Positions 1 through 7,434 of a DNA stretch of 7,434 nucleotides are shown here, in pieces. The notes under the pieces are model-generated. The model ran no database searches. It was not told where the DNA came from and saw nothing but the letters and a program-made list of their open reading frames with translations. The stretch lies in NCBI GenBank assembly GCA_946402475.1, contig CAMIWP010000046.1, positions 1 to 7,434 of the forward strand, written 5' to 3'. The translations under genes and the position numbers were made by a program. This DNA comes from an uncultured Selenomonadaceae bacterium. GTDB taxonomy: Bacteria; Bacillota_C; Negativicutes; Selenomonadales; Selenomonadaceae. Positions within the stretch are counted from its first letter, which is position 1, and each line of letters begins with the position of its first letter.

Positions 1-1559
1 ATGAACACATGGCGGAAGGGAACATCCTTTCCGAAAGCGAGTCCCATCATGACCATGCGGGCCACCCAGAAGAAGATGATGTCATATCCCGTGACAAGGG
101 TGCTTGTGGGATAGAAATGCTTGAGTTCCTCCGTTTCCTCGGGCCAGCCCATGGTCTCGAAGGGCCAGAGGCCGGAGCTGAACCAGGTGTCCAGCACATC
201 CTCGTCCTGATGGATGCGCTTGCTGCCGCACTTGGAGCAGGCAACGGGATCCTCTCGCGAGACCGTGGTCTCCCCGCAGTCTTCACAGTACCATGCGGGA
301 ATGCGATGGCCCCACCAAAGCTGGCGGGAAATGCACCAGTCCCGGATGTTCTCCAGCCAGTTGCAGTAGATCTTCGTGAACCGCTCCGGCACGAACTTGA
401 TGCGCCCGTCCTTCACCGCCTGGATGGCGGGCTTCGCCAAGGATTCCATCTTCACGAACCACTGCTTGGAGACAAGCGGTTCAACGGTGGCATGGCAGCG
501 ATGGCAATGCCCCACGGCATGTTCATGCTCCTCGGTGCTCACCAGTATGCCGAGTTCATCCAAGTCCTTCACAAGGGCCTTGCGGCACGCATAGCGATCC
601 ATGCCTTTATACTTGCCGGCGCCCTCGCCCATGGTGCCATCGTTCTCGATGACCTTGATCTGCTCCAGGTCGTGACGAAGCCCCATCTCGAAGTCATTGG
701 GATCGTGGGCGGGAGTTACCTTCACAGCCCCCGTGCCGAAGGCGGGATCCACATACTCATCGGCAAACAGCGGTATCCGCCGGTTCACGATGGGCAAGAT
801 GAGTGTCCTTCCCACCAGGTCTTTATAACGCGCATCCTCCGGGTGGACTGCGACGCCCGTATCCCCGAACATGGTTTCCGGGCGGGTCGTGGCGATCTCC
901 ACCCAGCGATCCTCGCCTTCCACCTGATAGCGGATGTGCCAGAGATGTCCCTGTTCCGTCTCATGCTCCACCTCAATGTCCGAAAGAGCCGTATTGCAGG
1001 ACGGACACCAGTTCGTGATGCGGGTTCCCTGATAGATCAGCCCCTGCTCATAAAGACTCGCAAAGACCTCCCGCACCGCCCTGGAACAACCCTCGTCCAT
1101 GGTGAAGCGCTCCCTCTCCCAATCGCAGGAGGAGCCCAGAGCGCGGAGCTGGCACATGATGCGGCTGCCGTACTTTTCCTTCCACTGCCACACCCGCTCC
1201 AGGAATTTTTCGCGGCCCAGCTCATAGCGGTTCGTCCCCTCTTCCCGAAGAGCTCCCTCCACCTTGGCCTGAGTGGCGATGCCCGCATGGTCGCAGCCCG
1301 GCATCCAAAGGGTATTGTAACCCTGCATCCTCCGCCAACGGATGAGGATGTCCTGCAGGGCATTGTCCATGGCGTGTCCCATATGGAGCTGACCCGTCAC
1401 ATTCGGCGGCGGGATGACAATGCTGTAGGGCTTCTTGTCCTTCTCCACCTCCGCATGGAAAAACCCGTTCTTCTCCCAATACTCGTACCACTTCTTCTCG
1501 AAGGATTGAGGGTCATATACCTTGGGAATATTCGTTCCCGTTTCCTGATTCTCTGCCAC
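1..1559 (-). CDS. valS: Valine--tRNA ligase, N-terminal 519 codons (3' end outside window)
   Basis: Class I aminoacyl-tRNA synthetase that charges tRNA-Val with valine in the cytoplasm and hydrolyses mischarged Thr-tRNA-Val. Seen in the translation: the ATP-binding HIGH-type motif as HMGH at residues 59-62 after [22 protein letters not shown]; the CP1 editing domain with [17 protein letters not shown] and [20 protein letters not shown]; a cysteine/histidine knuckle (HCHRC); [19 protein letters not shown]; a zinc-ribbon-like CEDC...CSKC pair; and [14 protein letters not shown]. The frame is open to the left edge, ending in RHVFI, so the KMSKS loop, anticodon-binding domain and C-terminal coiled coil lie outside; family members are about 880 residues. 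I chose the GTG at 1559 because GGGAGG sits 8 bases upstream. An in-frame ATG at 1577 would overlap that ribosome site and add only six residues (MWEELC). The gene follows uvrA on the same strand but has its own promoter candidate and leader. The identity is certain. Confidence 0.97.
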   Translation of the reverse strand, partial: MAENQETGTNIPKVYDPQSFEKKWYEYWEKNGFFHAEVEKDKKPYSIVIPPPNVTGQLHMGHAMDNALQDILIRWRRMQGYNTLWMPGCDHAGIATQAKVEGALREEGTNRYELGREKFLERVWQWKEKYGSRIMCQLRALGSSCDWERERFTMDEGCSRAVREVFASLYEQGLIYQGTRITNWCPSCNTALSDIEVEHETEQGHLWHIRYQVEGEDRWVEIATTRPETMFGDTGVAVHPEDARYKDLVGRTLILPIVNRRIPLFADEYVDPAFGTGAVKVTPAHDPNDFEMGLRHDLEQIKVIENDGTMGEGAGKYKGMDRYACRKALVKDLDELGILVSTEEHEHAVGHCHRCHATVEPLVSKQWFVKMESLAKPAIQAVKDGRIKFVPERFTKIYCNWLENIRDWCISRQLWWGHRIPAWYCEDCGETTVSREDPVACSKCGSKRIHQDEDVLDTWFSSGLWPFETMGWPEETEELKHFYPTSTLVTGYDIIFFWVARMVMMGLAFGKDVPFRHVF

Positions 1560-1567
1560 GCACAATT

Positions 1568-1573
1568 CCTCCC
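1568..1573 (-). promoter_or_regulatory. valS ribosome binding site
   Basis: GGGAGG lies 8 bases before the GTG at 1559. It decides the start: the upstream in-frame ATG (1575-1577) is too close to this site to be served by it and has no Shine-Dalgarno sequence of its own, because the preceding bases are the T-rich tail of the leader hairpin. Confidence 0.8.
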
Positions 1574-1575
1574 AC

Positions 1576-1615
1576 ATAAAAGAATGCCCCTTCATTCCCG
1601 CGAGAATGAAAGGGC
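1576..1615 (-). terminator. Hairpin plus T-rich tail in the valS leader (attenuator-like)
   Basis: On the minus strand GCCCTTTCATTC (1615-1604) pairs with GAATGAAGGGGC (1597-1586): 12 base pairs around a six-base loop (TCGCGG), with one G-U wobble. It is followed by ATTCTTTTAT. In the plus-strand transcript the wobble would be a C-A mismatch, so the structure fits the minus-strand RNA better. The T-run is broken by a C, so termination may be partial. The hairpin ends just before the valS ribosome site. With no room for a promoter after it, any valS transcript must pass through it, which makes it an attenuator of valS as well as the only possible terminator for uvrA read-through. Confidence 0.7.
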
Positions 1616-1655
1616 CTCTGCTCGTCTTCTTCATCGCCCATTGATATACGAGGAT

Positions 1656-1684
1656 ATTCTAGCAGATTCGGGCAGTGTTTGCAA
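1656..1684 (-). promoter_or_regulatory. Candidate sigma-70/SigA promoter for valS
   Basis: TTGCAA (1684-1679, four of six matches to TTGACA) and TAGAAT (1661-1656, five of six to TATAAT) are separated by exactly 17 bases, and TGC before the -10 box makes an extended -10 (TGn). The start would fall near 1649. The -35 box begins 15 bases after the uvrA stop, so valS can be transcribed independently of uvrBA. Confidence 0.6.
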
Positions 1685-1698
1685 GGGATAACTCCGCT

Positions 1699-4533
1699 TT
1701 ATGCCGTACCCTGCCCCTCCTCCAGCAAGGGTTTCAAAAACTTCCCCGTATAAGACGCTTCCACCTTCACGATGTCCTCCGGCGTGCCTTCGGCGACGAT
1801 CTGTCCCCCCTTGTCTCCGCCTTCGGGGCCGAGATCGATGATGTGATCGGCGGTCTTGATGACATCCAGATTGTGCTCGATGACCACCACCGTATCGCCT
1901 CCCTCCACCAACCTCTGAAGAATCCCCAGCAGTTTGTGGATGTCCGCCGTGTGAAGTCCCGTGGTGGGCTCATCCAGAATGTAGAGGGTCTTTCCCGTGG
2001 AGCGGCGGGAAAGCTCCGTCGCCAGCTTCACTCGCTGGGCTTCGCCCCCGGACAGTGTCGTGGCAGGCTGCCCCAGCTTGATGTAGCCAAGTCCCACGTC
2101 CTGTATGACCTGCAGCTTCCGCGCCACCTTCGGCACGTTCTGGAAGAACTCCACGGCTTCATCAATGGTCATGTCCAACACATCGGAAATAGTCTTCCCC
2201 TTGTACTTGACCTCCAGAGTCTCCCGATTGTAGCGGGCACCTTTGCAAACTTCGCAGGGCACGTAGACATCCGGCAGAAAGTGCATCTCGATCTTCAGAA
2301 TGCCGTCGCCCTTGCAAGCCTCGCAGCGCCCGCCTTTGACGTTAAAACTGAATCGTCCCGCCCGATAGCCCCGGGTCTTCGCCTCCACGGTCTGGCTGAA
2401 GAGTTCGCGGATGCCGTCAAACACCCCCGTGTATGTGGCGGGATTCGACCGGGGAGTGCGCCCTATGGGCTGCTGGTCAATGTTGATGATCTTGTCGATG
2501 TTTGACAGACCCAGGATGCCCTTGTGTTTTCCCGGTTTTCCCTTGGCATGGTAAAGACGCGAGGCGATTCCCTTGTAGAGGATCTCATTGACCAGAGTGC
2601 TCTTGCCGGAACCCGATACCCCCGTGACCAGGGTCAGCGTCCCCAAGGGAAATCTCACGCTGATGTCCTTAAGGTTGTTCTCCCCGGCTCCCGTTACCTC
2701 AAGATATCTTCCGTTGCCGGCTCGCCGCTCCGATGGCACAGGAATGAACTTCCTTCGAGAAAGATACTGCCCCGTGACAGATTCTTCCGCCGCCATGATC
2801 TCCTGCGCCGTTCCCTGCGCCACCACATGCCCTCCGTTGGCGCCTGCCCCGGGACCGATGTCGATGATGTGATCGGCGGCGTACATCGTGTCCTCGTCAT
2901 GCTCCACCACGATGAGCGTATTGCCCAGATCCCTGAGATGCTTGAGGGTTCCCAACAGGCGATTGTTGTCCCTCTGATGCAGCCCGATGCTCGGCTCGTC
3001 TAAAATATAGAGCACTCCCATAAGCCCGGATCCGATCTGAGTGGCCAGGCGGATGCGCTGGGCCTCCCCCCCTGACAGGGTTCCCGCTGACCGGGAGAGG
3101 GTGAGATAGTCTAACCCCACGTTCAGCAGAAAACTCAGCCTCGCGTGGATCTCCTTCAGAATCTGGGCTGCGATCTTCCGCTCCCGGGGAGTGAGTTCCA
3201 GATGCTGGAAGAAATCATCGCACTCCCGAATGGTCATCTCCGTGACTTCATAGATATTCTTCCCTCCTACGGTCACGGAAAGGGTCTCCGGCTTGAGCCT
3301 CGCCCCGTGACAAGAATGGCAGGGAATGTCCGTCATGTAGTTCTCATAAGATTCCCGCATCTCATCGGAATCCGTTTCCTCGTAGCGACGGGAAAGGAGC
3401 GGCATGACCCCCTCGAAAGGCACATGGTACTCTTTGTACTCCCCGAACATATTCGTATAATAAAAGGTATATCTCTCCTCCCTGGAGCCGTGCAGCAGGA
3501 GCTCCTGCACCTTCCAATCGATGTCCTTCCATGGTGTGTCCGCCCCGTAGCCGTGCTTTTCCAAAAGGGCGGTCATGACGCACATGGCGTAGGAGTGGGG
3601 ATTTTTCGACAGGGGGGCGAAGACCCCTTCCTCCAGAGAGAGCGAGGGATCCGGCAACACCAGCTCCTCGTCGAACTCCATGTGGCTGCCGAGGCCCGTG
3701 CACTCGGGGCAGGCCCCGTAGGGGTTATTGAAGGAAAACATTCGCGGCGTGATCTCCGGCAAGCTGATGCCGCAGTCCACGCAAGCGAAATTCTCGCTGA
3801 ACATCAAAAGCTCCCCATCCACCACCTGCACATAGACAACGCCCTCTCCCAATTGCAGTGCGGTCTCCAGGGAATCCGCCAAGCGCTGCTCCACTCCTTC
3901 CCGCACCACAAGCCGGTCAACCACCACCTCGATGGTATGCTTCTTGTTCTTCTCCAGGGATATGTCCTCGTTCACGTCGTAGACCTCGCCGTCAATCCGC
4001 GCCCGAACATAGCCCTCCTTGCGAATATGCTCCAAGAGCTTCTTGTGCTCCCCCTTCTTTCCACGCACCACCTGGGCCATGATGAGGAGCTTCGTCCGCT
4101 CCGGCAGTTCCGTGATGCGATCGATCATCTGATCCACGGTCTGCTGGGCGATGGGCTTTCCGCACTTCGGACAGTGGGGACGCCCCGCCCTCGCGAACAT
4201 GAGCCGCAGGTAATCGTAGATCTCCGTGACGGTCCCCACTGTGGAACGGGGATTGTGGCTCGTCGTTTTCTGGTCGATGGAAATGGCGGGGGAAAGCCCC
4301 TCGATGTTGTCCACATCCGGCTTGTCCATCTGTCCCAGGAACTGACGGGCATAGGAGGACAGGGACTCCACATATCGGCGCTGTCCCTCGGCATAGATGG
4401 TATCAAAGGCCAGGGAGGACTTTCCCGAGCCGGAGAGGCCCGTCACCACCACCAGCTTGTCCCTGGGGATCTCCAAGTCGATATTTTTCAGATTATGGGC
4501 CCGTGCTCCCTTGATCTTTATCGTATTTTCCAT
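1699..4533 (-). CDS. uvrA: UvrABC excinuclease ATPase subunit A
   Basis: DNA-damage sensor of nucleotide excision repair: a dimeric tandem ABC ATPase that loads UvrB at lesions. The 944 residues match the usual length. Motifs in order: Walker A GLSGSGKS (32-39); [10 protein letters not shown] (61-69); the UvrB-binding and insertion region with CPKC (121-124); first zinc module C251/C254/C275/C278; first ABC signature LSGGE (486-490) and [14 protein letters not shown]; second Walker A GVSGSGKS (638-645); second zinc module C737/C740/C760/C763, with 19 residues between the pairs; second signature LSGGE (827-831); LDEPTTGLH; and a final [10 protein letters not shown]. No key residue is missing. 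I chose the ATG at 4533 because GCAGGTG precedes it and the protein then begins [18 protein letters not shown], as family members do; an in-frame GTG at 4539 would add two residues. It lies 10 bases after the uvrB stop, so the two are surely co-transcribed and probably translationally coupled. The stop is TAA. Confidence 0.98.
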   Translation of the reverse strand: MENTIKIKGARAHNLKNIDLEIPRDKLVVVTGLSGSGKSSLAFDTIYAEGQRRYVESLSSYARQFLGQMDKPDVDNIEGLSPAISIDQKTTSHNPRSTVGTVTEIYDYLRLMFARAGRPHCPKCGKPIAQQTVDQMIDRITELPERTKLLIMAQVVRGKKGEHKKLLEHIRKEGYVRARIDGEVYDVNEDISLEKNKKHTIEVVVDRLVVREGVEQRLADSLETALQLGEGVVYVQVVDGELLMFSENFACVDCGISLPEITPRMFSFNNPYGACPECTGLGSHMEFDEELVLPDPSLSLEEGVFAPLSKNPHSYAMCVMTALLEKHGYGADTPWKDIDWKVQELLLHGSREERYTFYYTNMFGEYKEYHVPFEGVMPLLSRRYEETDSDEMRESYENYMTDIPCHSCHGARLKPETLSVTVGGKNIYEVTEMTIRECDDFFQHLELTPRERKIAAQILKEIHARLSFLLNVGLDYLTLSRSAGTLSGGEAQRIRLATQIGSGLMGVLYILDEPSIGLHQRDNNRLLGTLKHLRDLGNTLIVVEHDEDTMYAADHIIDIGPGAGANGGHVVAQGTAQEIMAAEESVTGQYLSRRKFIPVPSERRAGNGRYLEVTGAGENNLKDISVRFPLGTLTLVTGVSGSGKSTLVNEILYKGIASRLYHAKGKPGKHKGILGLSNIDKIINIDQQPIGRTPRSNPATYTGVFDGIRELFSQTVEAKTRGYRAGRFSFNVKGGRCEACKGDGILKIEMHFLPDVYVPCEVCKGARYNRETLEVKYKGKTISDVLDMTIDEAVEFFQNVPKVARKLQVIQDVGLGYIKLGQPATTLSGGEAQRVKLATELSRRSTGKTLYILDEPTTGLHTADIHKLLGILQRLVEGGDTVVVIEHNLDVIKTADHIIDLGPEGGDKGGQIVAEGTPEDIVKVEASYTGKFLKPLLEEGQGTA

Positions 4534-4536
4534 AAA

Positions 4537-4543
4537 CACCTGC
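4537..4543 (-). promoter_or_regulatory. uvrA ribosome binding site
   Basis: GCAGGTG immediately follows the uvrB TGA and precedes TTT-ATG; it matches GGAGGTG at six of seven positions. It supports the ATG at 4533 over the in-frame GTG at 4539, which overlaps the site. A weaker AGGA at 4555-4552 would sit 12 bases before that GTG, so the alternative cannot be fully excluded. Confidence 0.6.
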
Positions 4544-6589
4544 TCATTTCTTCCTCGCGCTGGCAGGCATGCTCCCCTCCAGCTCGATGATCATGTCACG
4601 AAGCTCCGCCGCCCGCTCGAACGCAAGGGCGCGGGATGCCTGTTGCATCTCCCGGATCAATCCCTTCAGCACCTTCTCCTTTTCCTTCTTCGTGAGCTTC
4701 TTCTTTTTCTGTTTGCCATCTTCCCCGTAGCTTGCGGCGGTTTCCGCCACCAAGGTGGTCTCGATGAGCTGTACGATGGGCTTCTCGATGGTCTTCGGCA
4801 CAATGCCGTGGGCCTTGTTGTATTCCTTCTGGACATCGCGGCGGCGCTGGGTCTCGTCCATGGCCCGCTGCATGGAGTCCGTCACCCGGTCGGCGTACAT
4901 GATGACGTGCCCGTTGGCATTCCTCGCCGCACGTCCGATGATCTGGATCAGAGAGGTATCCGACCGAAGGAACCCCTCCTTGTCCGCGTCGAGAATGGCG
5001 ATCAGGGAGACCTCCGGCATGTCCAGTCCTTCCCGCAGGAGATTGATGCCAACGAGGACGTCGAATTTCCCCGCCCGCAGCTCACGGATGATCTCCGCCC
5101 GCTCAATGGTGGCGATGTCCGAATGAAGATACCGCACCTTGACGCCCACTTCCTTCAGATAATCCGTAAGATTCTCCGCCATCTTCTTCGTCAGCGTCGT
5201 CACCAGGACGCGCTCGTTCCGTTTCACCCGGAGCCGGATCTCCCCCAGAAGGTCGTCGATCTGTCCCTCCAGGGGGCGCACCTCCACCTCCGGGTCGAGA
5301 AGTCCCGTGGGACGGATGATCTGCTGGGCCACCTGCTGGGCCTGTCCCAACTCATATTTTCCCGGCGTCGCCGAAACGTAGATGATCTGGTGGATGCGCT
5401 GGGAGAACTCCTCGAAGGTCAGGGGACGATTGTCAAAGGCCGACGGCAGGCGAAAACCGTTGTCCACCAACGAGATCTTGCGGCTCCTGTCCCCGGCGTA
5501 CATGGCGTGAAGCTGGGGCAGCGTCACGTGGGACTCGTCAATGACCATGAGGAAATCCTCCGGGAAATAATCCAGCAGCGTATAGGGAGCCTCCCCTGCT
5601 TTTCGCTGCGTGAGATGACGGGAATAATTCTCGATGCCGGAGCAATATCCCATTTCCTGCATCATTTCCAGATCGTAATTCGTCCGCTGCTCAATGCGCT
5701 GCGCTTCCAACAGCTTGCCCTGGGCCTTGAATGACTTGAGCTGCTCTTCCAGTTCCTCCCGTATGGTTCCCATGGCGATCTTCATGTCTTCATCCGCCGT
5801 CACATAGTGAGATGCAGGGAAGATCATAGAATGGACGCGCTCCCCGTAGATTTCCCCCGTGGTCACATCGAACTCCAGGATTCGATCCACCTCATCGCCG
5901 AAGAGCTCGATGCGCACCGCCCTGTTGTTGTAACCTGCCGGAAACACCTCGATGACGTCCCCCCGCACGCGGAATCTGCCGCGCTCAAAGGCGATGTCGT
6001 TCCTCTCGTACTGGATGGATACCAGCTTTCTCAGGATTTCATCCCGATCCGTCGCCTGCCCCTTATGCAGGGACAGCACCATCTCATGGTAGCTCTCCGG
6101 GGATCCGAGACCATAGATGCAGGAAACGCTGGCCACCACGATCACATCCCGCCGCTCGAAGAGGGAACACGTGGCGGAATGCCGCAGCTCGTCGATTTCA
6201 TCGTTGATGGAGGCGTCTTTCTCGATATAGGTATCCGTGGACGCGATATATGCCTCCGGCTGATAGTAGTCGTAGTAGCTCACGAAATAGCCCACATAGT
6301 TATGAGGAAAGAAGGACTTGAACTCGCTGGCAAGCTGCGCCGCCAAGGTCTTGTTATGGGCGATGACCAGAGTCGGCTTCTGCACCTTCTCGATGACCTT
6401 GGCGATGGTATAGGTCTTCCCCGTTCCCGTGGCCCCGAGAAGCACCTGCGCTTCCTGCCCGTTCTCGATGCCCGCCGCCAGATCTCGAATGGCTTGGGGC
6501 TGATCTCCCATGGGCGCAAAGGGAGCCACCACCTCAAAGGGCGTCTCCCTGTCAAACTGCATGGTATTGAGCTTCGGCACCATCGCCAT
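4544..6589 (-). CDS. uvrB: UvrABC excinuclease subunit B (helicase-like damage verifier)
   Basis: Takes over damaged DNA from UvrA, verifies the lesion by threading a strand behind its beta-hairpin and recruits UvrC for dual incision. It has 681 residues, the normal size. Seen: GDQPQAI (28-34); Walker A GATGTGKT (52-59); the beta-hairpin [15 protein letters not shown] and following DTYIEKD (about 101-125); Walker B DESH (351-354); motif [11 protein letters not shown] (406 on); motif [11 protein letters not shown] (about 549-557); a lysine-rich linker (626-639); and a C-terminal UVR helical hairpin (about 640-675, [11 protein letters not shown]), the contact for UvrC. The start at 6589 follows a GGAAGGAAAGG tract; a second in-frame ATG at 6583 is nearly as good and would remove two residues. 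It is the first gene of a tight uvrB-uvrA pair and lies 49 bases after the interrupted hydrolase gene. I see no LexA-type operator or strong promoter in that gap, so transcription may start further upstream. The stop is TGA. Confidence 0.98.
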   Translation of the reverse strand: MAMVPKLNTMQFDRETPFEVVAPFAPMGDQPQAIRDLAAGIENGQEAQVLLGATGTGKTYTIAKVIEKVQKPTLVIAHNKTLAAQLASEFKSFFPHNYVGYFVSYYDYYQPEAYIASTDTYIEKDASINDEIDELRHSATCSLFERRDVIVVASVSCIYGLGSPESYHEMVLSLHKGQATDRDEILRKLVSIQYERNDIAFERGRFRVRGDVIEVFPAGYNNRAVRIELFGDEVDRILEFDVTTGEIYGERVHSMIFPASHYVTADEDMKIAMGTIREELEEQLKSFKAQGKLLEAQRIEQRTNYDLEMMQEMGYCSGIENYSRHLTQRKAGEAPYTLLDYFPEDFLMVIDESHVTLPQLHAMYAGDRSRKISLVDNGFRLPSAFDNRPLTFEEFSQRIHQIIYVSATPGKYELGQAQQVAQQIIRPTGLLDPEVEVRPLEGQIDDLLGEIRLRVKRNERVLVTTLTKKMAENLTDYLKEVGVKVRYLHSDIATIERAEIIRELRAGKFDVLVGINLLREGLDMPEVSLIAILDADKEGFLRSDTSLIQIIGRAARNANGHVIMYADRVTDSMQRAMDETQRRRDVQKEYNKAHGIVPKTIEKPIVQLIETTLVAETAASYGEDGKQKKKKLTKKEKEKVLKGLIREMQQASRALAFERAAELRDMIIELEGSMPASARKK

Positions 6590-6592
6590 TGG

Positions 6593-6605
6593 CCTTTCCT
6601 TCCTT
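6593..6605 (-). promoter_or_regulatory. uvrB ribosome binding site region
   Basis: A purine tract reading AAGGAAGGAAAGG precedes the start. AGGAAGG (6604-6598) is 8 bases from the ATG at 6589, whereas the nearer AAAGG (6597-6593) is 9 bases from the ATG at 6583. The site therefore does not settle which of the two start codons is used. Confidence 0.55.
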
Positions 6606-6638
6606 TCCCCCGCAACAATTCCAGATGCGATCCAAAAC

Positions 6639-7421
6639 TCATGGCACCCGATGATTTCCGTCCATTTCCTCCAGCATGGCTCCCACGGAGGAAAAGATCC
6701 GACGGGCGGCTCTCTTCACCTCCGGATTGCCATTTTCCATGGCAAATCCTCCGAATCTCCGGATCATGGAAATATCATTCATATCGTCGCCAATAACGTA
6801 AAGGGGAGCCTTCTCCCATCCCATCTTCTCCTGCAAATGGGCCAGGCCCGCCCCCTTGTTGTTTCCCACAGCGCACACGTCGATGTAAAAGAGGTTCGCC
6901 TCCGCCGACAAAAGTCCCCGGAACTGCTCATTCAGATCCTTTGCCAGTTCCCCCGCCCGCTCCGGAGACCTCGCCGCAAAACACATCTGCAGGATGTGCG
7001 GAATCTCCTTGGCTTCCTCGGGAGTCACCTGGGGGAGTCCCACCTCCCGCCACGGATCCTTCCATTCCGGATCGTTCCACTTCACAAAGGTTCCGTTCCC
7101 CTGCAGGGTCATGACATAGGGACTCTCCCGGACGATCTCATGCTCCCACAGATCGCGCACCGCCTCCCGGGACAATTCCGCAGAAAACACCTCCCTGCCC
7201 TCTCCGTCAAAGATGACGGCTCCGTTGAGTGCCACGCAGAAGTCCAACCGGATGTCATAGTCGGCGAGGGTAAGCTGCACCAGATGAAGGTTCCGCCCGG
7301 TCACAAGGCCGAACCGATTCCTGTGCTCCTGCCATCGACGAACGGCCTCCTAATCCTCCGCGCAAATCCCAACGCCCTTGTGATATAATGTCCCATCAAA
7401 ATCGCTCGCCGCTACTTTCAT
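6639..7421 (-). pseudogene. Cof-type HAD hydrolase gene with in-frame amber stop at codon 24
   Basis: Translation from the ATG at 7421 gives MKVAASDFDGTLY..., the start of a Cof-type (HAD-IIB) phosphatase, then TAG at 7352-7350, then the same frame continues to a TGA at 6641-6639. The whole would be 260 residues, the normal length for this family. All four HAD motifs are present across the stop: nucleophile D7 and D9 in DFDGT; T41 in VTGR; K189 in VGNNKG after the C2-type cap (about 80-180); and D212/D216 in GDDMNDISM. So there is one lesion and no frameshift. A restart at GTG 7304 (codon 40) would lose the DxD nucleophile, and I see no ribosome site properly spaced before it. AEDKEAVRRW would be natural, so AAG or CAG changed to TAG is likely. 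HAD-IIB enzymes usually dephosphorylate sugar phosphates, nucleotides or flavin precursors; the substrate here cannot be read. The gene is co-directional with uvrB. It could also be a sequencing error in a working gene or a suppressed stop. Confidence 0.85.
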
Positions 7422-7427
7422 TTGCTA

Positions 7428-7434
7428 CCCCCTC
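7428..7434 (-). promoter_or_regulatory. Ribosome binding site of the interrupted HAD gene
   Basis: GAGGGGG lies six bases before the ATG at 7421, at the very edge of the window. It supports 7421 as the true start and shows that the motif-bearing 5' part before the amber codon belongs to the gene. Any promoter lies outside the window. Confidence 0.7.

Larger units (their letters stand above)
1560..1649 (-). promoter_or_regulatory. Short valS 5' leader, resembling a T-box riboswitch with its middle missing
   Basis: From the predicted transcription start (about 1649) to valS there are about 90 bases. The 5' part (GCGATGAAGAAGACGAG, 1637-1621) resembles the purine-rich start of T-box Stem I. CAGAGG follows, and then directly the terminator-type hairpin with the TCATTC/GAATGA arms common before aminoacyl-tRNA synthetase genes. 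What I cannot find is a specifier loop, the conserved AGGGTGG-type T-box sequence or an antiterminator; a normal T-box leader is about 200-300 bases. What is seen is the short leader and hairpin. That T-box control is usual for synthetase genes in Firmicutes is established. That this is a shortened T-box is inference. Confidence 0.4.

Noticed and set aside
1575..1577. ATG as an alternative valS start
   Set aside because: It is in frame but sits on the hairpin's T-rich tail and directly before GGGAGG, which is correctly placed for the GTG at 1559.
9..1691. A 560-codon open frame on the plus strand opposite valS
   Set aside because: It is the antisense shadow of a GC-rich gene; its translation shows no known motif, and the minus strand carries an unambiguous ValRS over the same bases.
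3145..5734. Long plus-strand open frames (481 and 445 codons) opposite uvrA and uvrB
   Set aside because: They lie wholly opposite genes with complete motif sets, are rich in His/Leu/Arg as antisense frames of GC-rich genes are, and overlap each other.
6639..7304. A 221-codon HAD protein starting at GTG 7304 as a real, complete gene
   Set aside because: It would lack the DxD nucleophile, and the same frame continues upstream past one TAG to an ATG with a good ribosome site. The GTG is simply Val40 of the VTGR motif.
7255..7335. A 26-residue open frame starting just after the TAGGAGG created at the amber codon
   Set aside because: The ATG at 7335 has a plausible ribosome site but is out of frame with the HAD gene, its product has no recognisable features, and it is best explained by chance.

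Overview
The window is a compact, high-GC stretch of bacterial chromosome with all genes on the minus strand. Read in transcription order (right to left) it holds a Cof-type HAD hydrolase gene interrupted by an in-frame amber codon, then uvrB, then uvrA, then the first 519 codons of valS, which runs off the left edge. Protein style (Firmicutes-type UvrA/UvrB, ValRS with CxxC knuckles), good Shine-Dalgarno sites and GTG starts fit a Gram-positive-lineage bacterium. The high GC and the wording of ValRS and of the HAD protein make me favour the Negativicutes (Selenomonas-like). That placement is a judgement from memory, not a search result.

Right part (about 6639-7434): the HAD gene starts at the very edge with a clear GAGGGGG ribosome site. 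It carries the nucleophile motif DFDGT, then an amber stop at codon 24, and then continues without any frameshift through the remaining HAD motifs to its natural end. If translated as read it yields a 23-residue peptide, so it is either a fresh pseudogene, a sequencing error or a suppressed stop.

Middle (1699-6589): uvrB and uvrA are separated by only 10 bases and encode the damage-search and strand-opening parts of nucleotide excision repair. UvrA2 with UvrB finds lesions; UvrB is left on the DNA for UvrC (not in the window). Both look full length with all key motifs. I see no SOS operator in the short gap before uvrB.

Left part (1-1698): a 139-base gap between uvrA and valS contains a well-spaced promoter candidate just after the uvrA stop, a short leader, a 12-bp hairpin with a T-rich tail and the valS ribosome site. 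The hairpin lies between the promoter and valS, so it can only act on valS as an attenuator. The leader looks like the two ends of a T-box riboswitch with the tRNA-sensing middle missing. This leader and the amber HAD gene are the two observations worth following; I see no sign of a new defence or mobile system here.
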